This document shows, in pieces, positions 1 through 6,114 of a DNA stretch of 32,758 bases (its first letter is position 1; each line of letters opens with the position of its first letter). Under the pieces are notes generated by a model that saw nothing but the letters and a program-made list of their open reading frames with translations, had not been told where the DNA came from and did not search any database. This DNA is from Bifidobacterium breve (lineage in GTDB: Bacteria; Actinomycetota; Acidimicrobiia; Acidimicrobiales; Ilumatobacteraceae). The stretch spans positions 1 through 32,758 of the forward strand of contig CAMCZG010000020.1 of NCBI GenBank assembly GCA_945886445.1. The letters are read 5' to 3'. The position numbers and the translations under genes are program-made.

Positions 1-51
1 CAGAGAGGTCTTGTTCACTTGTGATTCAGGTTGTTGATTGTCGCTAGACAC
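1..51 (-). CDS. Partial CDS, N-terminus only (possible proteasomal ATPase ARC/Mpa)
   Basis: An open frame of 17 codons runs off the left edge on the minus strand. It starts with GTG (51-49) and reads MSSDNQQPESQVNKTSL. AGGAG lies 8 bases upstream of the GTG, which is good ribosome-binding spacing. The residues are polar and give no domain. Context is suggestive: in Streptomyces-type genomes a ferredoxin very like the next gene sits between trmI and arc/mpa, the AAA ATPase of the Pup-proteasome, and here the ferredoxin lies between this gene and trmI. The identity is therefore an inference from gene order. The start itself is moderately supported. Confidence 0.45.
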   Translation of the reverse strand, partial: MSSDNQQPESQVNKTSL

Positions 52-134
52 TGCAGTGGCTCCTGACCTCGTTTCATCAATTATCTACTGAAATCGGGCC
101 GTAAACACTAGCGAGAGCAAACAACACGAAAAGT

Positions 135-146
135 TCCTATTTAGGA
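135..146. promoter_or_regulatory. Short dyad in the divergent promoter region of the ferredoxin
   Basis: Between the divergent partial gene and the ferredoxin (52-218) there is a TCCTA-TT-TAGGA dyad at 135-146. A TAGCAT hexamer at 158-163 could be a plus-strand -10 element. Nearer the ferredoxin start, aactgc (179-184) and gcagtt (191-196) could pair around a 6-base loop in the leader. All of these are short and could be chance. Confidence 0.2.
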
Positions 147-218
147 CTCCCGCCGTGTAGCATTTTGGCAGTCAGTGCAACTGCTGCAGCGCAGTTCTAT
201 ACAGAGGGAGCCCCCAAC

Positions 219-464
219 ATGAAGGTCTGGATCGATCAGGATTTGTGCACAGGTGATGGTCTTTGTGAAGAGATCGCCCCTGACGTGTTCACTTTGCTTG
301 ATGACGGCTTGGCCTACGTCAAAGAGGGTTCCAAGGTATTTGCAACCGCTAAAGGTAACGCTCAGGGCGCCGACGGTCTTGCAGACTTCCCCGATAGCCA
401 AATTGACGCCGTTGTGGAATCAGCCGAAGAATGCCCCGGTGAATGCATCTTCATTGAGCCGTAA
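219..464 (+). CDS. Small actinobacterial ferredoxin, CxxDxxC...CP type
   Basis: An 81-residue acidic electron carrier. The cluster ligands visible are C10, D13 and C16 (C-T-G-D-G-L-C), then C72 in a CP pair, followed by C76. This is the CxxXxxC(n)CP plan of single-cluster ferredoxins that bind a [3Fe-4S] or [4Fe-4S] cluster, with Asp at the variable position. The N-terminal run WIDQDLCTGDG matches the ferredoxin that sits beside trmI and the proteasomal ATPase gene in other Actinobacteria. ATG 219 is chosen because GAGGGAG lies just upstream and the protein begins at the conserved beta strand; a TTG at 165 is less likely. It ends 5 bases from the convergent trmI stop. The redox partner is unknown, and no cytochrome P450 is nearby. 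Confidence 0.93.
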   Translation: MKVWIDQDLCTGDGLCEEIAPDVFTLLDDGLAYVKEGSKVFATAKGNAQGADGLADFPDSQIDAVVESAEECPGECIFIEP

Positions 465-469
465 TTGGC

Positions 470-1249
470 CTACTGAACATCTCCAATAAATCTGGCTACT
501 GTTAAAAATCCTGTGTGAGCGACCATTCTGTGGTCTGGGCGTACTGCTTGGCCCTCTATATGCCATGTGCGATGCAATACTTCTAGCGTTCTCTCGCTTG
601 TCCAGCGCTCGTCAAAGGTTTCGCGCACTCGAACTGCCTGCGTGATGCTTGGCGTATAGGCCACCAAAATGCCGCCGCGTTTCATTTTTTGTGTTGCATG
701 CGGCACCACGAGCCATGGTTCTGGCAGATCTAAAACAACACGATCAAGATCGGTCGCGTCAATCCCGTCGTAGCAATTGCGCAGTTCCACGTGGTAATTC
801 TTGAGAGCTTGCTCACCTAAGAAGGCCCTCACGTTTGCAATGGCGCGATTCGCAAAATCTTCACGTAGTTCGTAGCCAGTAATAATGGCCCCGGCGCGCA
901 ACATGGCCATAGATAGTGCACCAGAACCTACGCCGGACTCCAACACTTTGACACCTGGTCGAATATCGGCGATCATCAAAATTGTTGCAAGATCTTTTGG
1001 ATAGATGACTTGAGCGCCGCGAGGCATCTCCACCACAAAGTCTTCAAGAGTGGGGCGCAAAACGAGATAACGCGCTCCTTTAGTGGATACCACTTCCGCG
1101 CCATCTAAGCATCCAACAATGTCGAGATGCGGCACAAAGCCGGCATGGCTATGAAATTCTCCGGTACTGACGAGGTCAATGAGATAGCGCCGTTTTTTGC
1201 GATCTACCAGCATCACCTTTTCGCCGAGCACAAAACCTTGAGAATCCAT
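470..1249 (-). CDS. trmI: tRNA (adenine-N1-)-methyltransferase TrmI
   Basis: A 259-residue protein of the TrmI family, which makes m1A58 in the T-loop of tRNA as a homotetramer using S-adenosylmethionine. The SAM motif I is visible as LESGVGSGAL at about 103-112, and the catalytic-face motif D-L-P-E-P-W at about 174-179. The N-terminal beta domain (about 1-75) is present, and the length is typical (250-280). The start ATG at 1249 is the only good one, and I see no Shine-Dalgarno sequence. It lies 49 bases downstream of the small membrane-protein trio and may be read with them or from its own promoter. In Mycobacterium and Streptomyces trmI borders the Pup-proteasome genes, which fits the left edge here. 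Confidence 0.93.
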   Translation of the reverse strand: MDSQGFVLGEKVMLVDRKKRRYLIDLVSTGEFHSHAGFVPHLDIVGCLDGAEVVSTKGARYLVLRPTLEDFVVEMPRGAQVIYPKDLATILMIADIRPGVKVLESGVGSGALSMAMLRAGAIITGYELREDFANRAIANVRAFLGEQALKNYHVELRNCYDGIDATDLDRVVLDLPEPWLVVPHATQKMKRGGILVAYTPSITQAVRVRETFDERWTSERTLEVLHRTWHIEGQAVRPDHRMVAHTGFLTVARFIGDVQ

Positions 1250-1298
1250 TCCCTTAGTATGACTGAACTAAACGGAACTTCGGCACGGTTGAGACGTA

Positions 1299-1517
1299 TT
1301 AATGGGTCTCAACGGTTGCCTCGCGCGTAATGAGAGTAACTTCAGTGTGATCTTGAGTGCGCACTAAACGGCGCACTATGCGAAATATCAAGTAAGCACC
1401 ACTTACCTTTCGTGAACGCCTGAGAGCCGATGTCAGCAGTCGCTTTCTGAAAGGTATTCGCCCTATAAGAACATATAAAGCCAACGAGCCCAAAGTGGAA
1501 TTTTTGAACTTGCTCAT
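1299..1517 (-). CDS. Small basic protein of unknown function (third gene of dacB-linked cassette)
   Basis: A 72-residue Arg/Lys-rich protein with one short hydrophobic stretch (about 9-21) that could be a membrane-dipping helix, followed by a strongly cationic middle. I do not recognise a family. Support for coding comes from arrangement: its ATG (1517) overlaps the stop of the preceding 69-residue gene by 4 bases (ATGA), which is typical of translationally coupled genes. It is the last of three tiny same-strand genes after dacB. It may be an accessory membrane or cell-envelope protein, but that rests on the neighbours only. Confidence 0.6.
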   Translation of the reverse strand: MSKFKNSTLGSLALYVLIGRIPFRKRLLTSALRRSRKVSGAYLIFRIVRRLVRTQDHTEVTLITREATVETH

Positions 1518-1723
1518 TTTTGGCGGAATTGAACCCGAGTGGATCGACGCGCACCGCGACGTCGTCCGAACAGATAACTACACAACATGAGTACAACGCT
1601 TCCCACTGCAGCCAACGTGAGTACCGTTTGTTTTTTATTTTCAAGTTTTCCCTGGAAATCTTCTTGCAAATGTGCGAAACGTTTTTCCAAATCTTCACGC
1701 GAAATACGTTGATTTGCGGTCAT
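1514..1723 (-). CDS. Small single-TM protein with charged N-terminal helix
   Basis: A 69-residue protein. Residues 1-32 are a charged, probably helical or coiled segment (Glu/Lys/Arg/Gln heptads), 33-52 are a hydrophobic membrane helix, and 53-69 are Arg-rich (RRRGARR), so the tail should stay in the cytoplasm. The plan resembles small actinobacterial DUF3618/YtxH-like proteins, but I cannot assign it. It overlaps the upstream 99-residue gene and the downstream 72-residue gene by 4 bases each, so all three are probably co-translated. Confidence 0.7.
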   Translation of the reverse strand: MTANQRISREDLEKRFAHLQEDFQGKLENKKQTVLTLAAVGSVVLMLCSYLFGRRRGARRSTRVQFRQK

Positions 1724-2019
1724 AAAGAATCCTTCTTAATGCTAGTGAGTGCAAAGGCCACCACTATTCCACATGCCAATACACCAACAAAGTAGGAAAC
1801 AAAAGACCATGAATGTTGGAAGGAATCGCCCAACACATCTTGAGTGACGCGAACTACGCCTAACACGATGAATACAAGACCTGTGCAGATGAACGCCATT
1901 GACGCAAGACCCCACAGAATCCAACGCAATGCGCCACGTAAAGGCTCGATGGTCTCTTGTTTGGCGTATGACACGACAAGGTCAAAGACATCATCATTTG
2001 AGGAGGGAGAAAAACCCAT
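1720..2019 (-). CDS. Two-TM protein, holin-X/Phage_holin superfamily-like
   Basis: A 99-residue protein with a soluble acidic N-terminus and two hydrophobic helices (about 32-56 and 71-92) ending in a lysine tail. The layout resembles the 'putative Actinobacteria Holin-X' membrane proteins, which are chromosomal and not phage lysis genes, but sequence alone does not prove this. ATG 2019 has no well-spaced Shine-Dalgarno sequence; a GAGGAG lies about 24 bases upstream. It follows dacB by 43 bases and begins the three-gene overlapping cassette. Confidence 0.7.
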   Translation of the reverse strand: MGFSPSSNDDVFDLVVSYAKQETIEPLRGALRWILWGLASMAFICTGLVFIVLGVVRVTQDVLGDSFQHSWSFVSYFVGVLACGIVVAFALTSIKKDSL

Positions 2020-2062
2020 GTGTGCATTTGTAGCAGCGAACTCCTCGAATTACTCCAAAACG

Positions 2063-3487
2063 CTACGGCAAGACCCCAACAGCAGCCGACAAGCTTCGCG
2101 CTGGATAACGAGACAGATCGAGCCCTAACGCGTCCCAAAGAGGTCGGTAATTCCCCTGGTCGGCGATGGCAGTGCCATTGAGAATGAAGGCGAAATATAG
2201 GGCGTTTCCCTCTTTCTGAGGCAAGTAACCACTGAGGGACTTCACATTCAGCAAAGTACCGGTTTTTGCGCGCAATTTGCCCGCAACAGGAGATTTGTTG
2301 AAGGTATCAGAGAGTGTTCCTGTTGTTCCCGCAGTGGCAAGACCGTGGCCGAATACCGCGGTGAGTTCTGGTCGAGACAGTAGCGATACAAGTAAGGAAC
2401 ATGTCAAACGATTATCACGTGATAACCCGGAACCATCTTTCAGAACATAGTTCGTGAAACCCCAACTCGTTAAAAGCTGATTTGTTGCTTCAAGACCAGA
2501 TTCTGTGGTTCCTTTGCCGTTGTGTACGAAACCGATATGACGTAACAAAATCTCTGCAGTGTTGTTGTCGCTGTTGGTGAGCATCTCGGCAATGACATCA
2601 GTAAGAGGAGCGGAAGAAATATTGGCGATCTCAGAGTCACCCTCGGATGCTTTTCCGTCAGCAGATGCTTCACCAGTTACTACAACACCCAGTTTTCGCA
2701 GAACCCTCGTCATCTCAGTTGCCGCGGCAAGGCTGGGGTCATCGGGTTTGATGGGGTTCGCAACTACAACTCCATCGTTTACCATCAGTGCGCCGAGTGG
2801 GCCACCCTCTACTCCCCTCACCCCAGATCCCCACGAAGCTACGTATCGACTTTGAGAAAGTAAATCATCGTTACCAACGACTGAACCTTCGACAGTGCGT
2901 ATACCTGCAGCAACTACACGTTGCGCGAGCACCTCAAGTGAAGTGCGTTTCAAGGTAGGAAACTTCTCCATCTGTGCGTAGTCGCTCGTTGTTAATAACG
3001 GATCCCCTCCGCCCACGAGAGTGATGTTCCCCGTGACTTTCGACCCGTCAACCTTGCCGAATACTCGAGTAGTGAAAACCGTCGACTCTGGAAGCAAAGT
3101 TGCCGCGGCGGCCGCGGTGACTATTTTTTGATTACTGCCGGGAATAAGTAGTAAGTCGGTTCGCTTCTCGTACACAGCGCTATTTCCCCGCGCAACTTGA
3201 AGACATGCCTTCCCTGGCAATTTCTCGGCAAGACCCGAAAGATCTTGAGCAAGTTCTTCTTGAGATATTTCGTCCACGATGTTCTGTGCAGCGCGCCGCG
3301 ATGAAAGTACTGGAGTTGTTAAACTTTTTATTGAAACAACATTATTTCCAGCAGTTCGCTGAGCCAATGAATTTCCACCCAACCACAAAGTAATGAAAGG
3401 TAGTGCGCCGAGAACACCAACGACTCCGAGTACAAGCCCAGGCCGGCGCGTACGACGCTGTCTGCTCGGACGCGAAGTTTCGGTCAT
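2063..3487 (-). CDS. dacB: D-alanyl-D-alanine carboxypeptidase/endopeptidase (PBP4, S13 family)
   Basis: A 474-residue low-molecular-mass penicillin-binding protein that trims or cleaves peptidoglycan stem peptides outside the cytoplasmic membrane. The three active-site motifs are present: S-N-Q-K at 118-121 (nucleophile Ser118, Lys121), S-D-N at 306-308, and K-T-G at 408-410. An Arg-rich start followed by a hydrophobic segment (about 17-37) gives a signal anchor. The insertion between the first two motifs is typical of the DacB/PBP4 class. The start ATG overlaps the stop of the acyl-CoA synthetase gene by 4 bases (ATGA), so it is probably translationally coupled. The downstream membrane trio may share its transcript. 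Confidence 0.95.
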   Translation of the reverse strand: MTETSRPSRQRRTRRPGLVLGVVGVLGALPFITLWLGGNSLAQRTAGNNVVSIKSLTTPVLSSRRAAQNIVDEISQEELAQDLSGLAEKLPGKACLQVARGNSAVYEKRTDLLLIPGSNQKIVTAAAAATLLPESTVFTTRVFGKVDGSKVTGNITLVGGGDPLLTTSDYAQMEKFPTLKRTSLEVLAQRVVAAGIRTVEGSVVGNDDLLSQSRYVASWGSGVRGVEGGPLGALMVNDGVVVANPIKPDDPSLAAATEMTRVLRKLGVVVTGEASADGKASEGDSEIANISSAPLTDVIAEMLTNSDNNTAEILLRHIGFVHNGKGTTESGLEATNQLLTSWGFTNYVLKDGSGLSRDNRLTCSLLVSLLSRPELTAVFGHGLATAGTTGTLSDTFNKSPVAGKLRAKTGTLLNVKSLSGYLPQKEGNALYFAFILNGTAIADQGNYRPLWDALGLDLSRYPARSLSAAVGVLP

Positions 3488-5634
3488 TGATGAATAGTAA
3501 GGTACGTCGAGTAGCGGACCATATGAGCTAATGCAGCCACTGCTCTGTGACCACTAGGGAAGCAATACCGATCTGTTTCACGTACCGTACGCGGACCAGC
3601 ATTTTGCGGGTCTGCTATTGCTAATTCGCTCGCGATGAGTATTGGTTTGCCAGTTTCTTTAATGAGTTCATCGGCGGCTTCGGCAAAACGAGCATCTTGG
3701 CGTTCGTGGTAAGCCACAATGCGCTCCAGGCCGTGGTCGGGATAAAACTTTCCTTCTTGCATTAACCGAGCCTGGTTCGACTGAATACCAATACCGAGAT
3801 AGATGACAGCGTCGATATCTGGATGTCGAGCAATAAGCCCCATCACTTCTGGAATGGTGTCGCGAGTCTCTCCACCTGCGCAATCGACTGGGTTGCTCTT
3901 ACTCCAACGCGGCGGAAGCTTTTCATCGATAGCCGCCTTCAGGTCTTCGGGTAGATCCACCAATGTGAGTTCTTGGGTTGACATCAGCGCATCGGAAGTG
4001 ACCACACCCCATCCACCTGCGGTGGTTAAAATTACTGTGCGTCCGCCTTTGGGCAACGGTTGAGTAGCAAAACATGCCGCTGTATCGAATGCTTCTTCAA
4101 CATTCTTTGCCCTGCTGATACCGCTCTGGCGACACGCCCCATCGAATACTTTGTCGTTTGCCGCGAGAGCACCTGTATGGCTAGCTGCTGCTTTAGCCCC
4201 TGCTTCTGTTGCTCCACCTTTCATGACAACCAATGGCATTTTCATTGTTACTTCCTGAAGTTGCGCCATTAAATGTGATCCGTCGAAAATGCCTTCCAGG
4301 TAGGCGAGTCCAACTGATGTTTCTGTATCGGTTGAATACCATTTCAAGTAATCAGCCACCGACACGCAAGCGGCATTTCCGGCAGAGACCGCACGACTTA
4401 CTCCGACTCCACTTTGACGCGAATAATTCAGGAAACTGGAAACGAAGTTTCCGCTTTGACTAGCAACACCGATACGGCCACGAGGAGGATACGGCGCAAC
4501 GATCTGCGCACACAGTTGCGATGGAGTACTTACCACGCCTTGGCCATTTGGACCCGCGAGCAAGATTCCTAGTTCGTTAGCTAATGAAATGAGTTCCTTT
4601 TCTAAGCGAATTCCTTCATCTCCAGCTTCGCCATAACCAGCAGAGGTGAGAAAGGCGGCCTTAATACCCCGTCGTGCGCAAGCACGAAGAATTTCTGGGT
4701 TCGCGCTACTTGGCGTACATACGAAAACAAGATCTGCAGCGTCTTTGGGAATGTCATCCAAACTTGCCACCGTTTGTATTCCTAGTACCTCTTCTTTAGA
4801 GAGGTTGGTACCAAATACTGCTCCGGAATAACCACTTGCCAAAATATTATGAACAGACACAAATCCAAATTTGCCTGGATGACTAGAAGCACCAGTGACC
4901 ACAACACCCTTAGGCTCGAAAAGGGCACGGAAATGTTCATCATCTAGAACCGATGAAGCAATTGTTTGATTTGTTGGCGTGGTGAATGCGTCTTCAATTT
5001 CCACGAGTGCATCCACAGCCACCACTTCGCCCGTACTAGTAACAAGTAATGGGTTGAGATCGATAGATGCAATATCGGAGCGTTCAACACTGACATTTGA
5101 CAATGCCAATAACACGCGCACCAGTGCGTCAATAGAGACCGCAGGTTCACCACGAAATTCTCCAAGCAACTTTTGCGAACGTAGTTCAGCCACCATTTCA
5201 TGGGCATCATGTGAACTCAGTGGAACCGGGCGAAATACAACGTCTGCGATTGCTTCTGCCAGAACGCCACCAACTCCAAGCATGACATTGGGGCCAAATT
5301 GAGCATCGCGAACAACGCCTGCAATGAATTCTCGGCTGCTTTTGACCATGGGAGCAATAAGAACTTCCACTTCCCCATCGGCAGGTACAGCCGCAGCAAG
5401 TAAATCATCGACAGCCTTACTCACGTCGTCATTTGTCTGAAGATTCAACTTGACGAGCCCACGCTCGGTTTTGTGTGCAATTGATGGTCCGCAGAGCTTT
5501 GCTACCACAGGCAAACTCATTTGAGCCAATACTCCAGGTACTTCGGAGCTGCTAGCGACGACTCTCTCTTGCAAAATAGGGAGACCATGCCGCGCAAGGA
5601 TTTCTTTACTGGCGAATTCTGACAAAGTGCTCAT
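3484..5634 (-). CDS. NDP-forming acyl-CoA synthetase (acetate-CoA ligase family), beta-alpha order
   Basis: A 716-residue protein of the ADP-forming acetyl-CoA synthetase superfamily, interconverting acyl-CoA and acid plus ATP. Residues about 1-215 are an ATP-grasp (beta) domain, with SIAHKTERG near 51-59 and the ATP-grasp end D-L-N-P-L at 192-196. Residues about 235-365 are a Rossmann CoA-binding domain (VVVTGASSHPGKFG). The rest is a succinyl-CoA-ligase-like flavodoxin domain carrying the probable phospho-histidine, H486 in ASHTGAL. The beta part precedes the alpha part, the reverse of the alpha-beta fusions common elsewhere. Acyl substrate unknown. ATG 5634 has TAATCT at 5646-5641, six bases upstream, suggesting a leaderless mRNA. 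First gene of the dacB unit. Confidence 0.92.
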   Translation of the reverse strand: MSTLSEFASKEILARHGLPILQERVVASSSEVPGVLAQMSLPVVAKLCGPSIAHKTERGLVKLNLQTNDDVSKAVDDLLAAAVPADGEVEVLIAPMVKSSREFIAGVVRDAQFGPNVMLGVGGVLAEAIADVVFRPVPLSSHDAHEMVAELRSQKLLGEFRGEPAVSIDALVRVLLALSNVSVERSDIASIDLNPLLVTSTGEVVAVDALVEIEDAFTTPTNQTIASSVLDDEHFRALFEPKGVVVTGASSHPGKFGFVSVHNILASGYSGAVFGTNLSKEEVLGIQTVASLDDIPKDAADLVFVCTPSSANPEILRACARRGIKAAFLTSAGYGEAGDEGIRLEKELISLANELGILLAGPNGQGVVSTPSQLCAQIVAPYPPRGRIGVASQSGNFVSSFLNYSRQSGVGVSRAVSAGNAACVSVADYLKWYSTDTETSVGLAYLEGIFDGSHLMAQLQEVTMKMPLVVMKGGATEAGAKAAASHTGALAANDKVFDGACRQSGISRAKNVEEAFDTAACFATQPLPKGGRTVILTTAGGWGVVTSDALMSTQELTLVDLPEDLKAAIDEKLPPRWSKSNPVDCAGGETRDTIPEVMGLIARHPDIDAVIYLGIGIQSNQARLMQEGKFYPDHGLERIVAYHERQDARFAEAADELIKETGKPILIASELAIADPQNAGPRTVRETDRYCFPSGHRAVAALAHMVRYSTYLTIHQ

Positions 5635-5640
5635 GGCGAA

Positions 5641-5646
5641 AGATTA
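5641..5646 (-). promoter_or_regulatory. Putative -10 (TANNNT) for leaderless acyl-CoA synthetase mRNA
   Basis: TAATCT on the minus strand ends 6 bases before ATG 5634, with no Shine-Dalgarno sequence between them. This fits a transcript starting at or near the start codon. Confidence 0.5.
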
Positions 5647-5690
5647 GTTCTTTAACCACAATCAACTGGGCTCACAGAGTGCGCCTTGAG

Positions 5691-5696
5691 TATATT
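5691..5696 (+). promoter_or_regulatory. Putative -10 (TATATT) for leaderless DUF6941-like gene
   Basis: TATATT ends 7 bases before ATG 5704. It supports that ATG over the TTG at 5686, which would place the hexamer inside the gene. Confidence 0.5.
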
Positions 5697-5703
5697 TCCT
5701 TCC

Positions 5704-6105
5704 ATGCATCTCGTTTCTAGCCTCTTCATGGACAATTTTGAAACTCGACAGGTTGCGGGTCCAGCCACTCGCATCGATATAACAGGGGCATTCTTCTCGA
5801 CAGTTGCACAGGGTGATCTGCCGCTCACGATCACACCCCATTTTGTCGCTCTCATATTCTGCGAACCTGACGAAAAAGGCGAGGGAATCTTTGAGGTTGT
5901 TTTCCGCAAGGGCATTTCACATGACAGCGAGCAAATTGCGCGCAACGTCAATCCATTTCGCGTTGACCCGGGGAAATTCACCTATCGACTCGTGCGTGCC
6001 GAACTTGAATTTACAGAATATTGTCAAATTTTCGCTCATTGCCGCCTCAATCAAGATGCGTGGCACATCGTGCCGTTAACCCTTCTCCCCCCTGTCGCCG
6101 ATTAG
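5704..6105 (+). CDS. DUF6941-like small protein
   Basis: A 133-residue soluble protein without signal peptide or membrane helix. A pattern of beta strands with a central P-x-F-V-A-L-I-F segment and 'GEGIFEVVFRKG' resembles the DUF6941 family, whose members share an early 'G-x-h-x-h-x-G-x-F' region and have no known function. I base this on overall resemblance, not an alignment. ATG 5704 is chosen because a TATATT hexamer lies 7 bases upstream; ATG 5728 is a shorter alternative. It ends 9 bases before transketolase and is divergent from the acyl-CoA synthetase. Confidence 0.7.
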   Translation: MHLVSSLFMDNFETRQVAGPATRIDITGAFFSTVAQGDLPLTITPHFVALIFCEPDEKGEGIFEVVFRKGISHDSEQIARNVNPFRVDPGKFTYRLVRAELEFTEYCQIFAHCRLNQDAWHIVPLTLLPPVAD

Positions 6106-6108
6106 TCT
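6103..6108 (+). promoter_or_regulatory. Putative internal -10 (TAGTCT) for transketolase
   Basis: TAGTCT overlaps the TAG stop of the upstream gene and ends 6 bases before the GTG start of transketolase. No Shine-Dalgarno sequence is seen, so a leaderless start of the tkt-tal unit is possible. Confidence 0.4.
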
Positions 6109-6114
6109 TTTGTT

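Noticed and set aside
141-401. 86-residue minus-strand frame over the ferredoxin
   Set aside because: It lies antisense to a gene with clear cluster motifs and has no recognisable content or start signals.
1720-2019. Phage holin, implying a prophage
   Set aside because: Only a loose two-helix resemblance, with no other phage genes nearby; it is more likely a chromosomal envelope protein.
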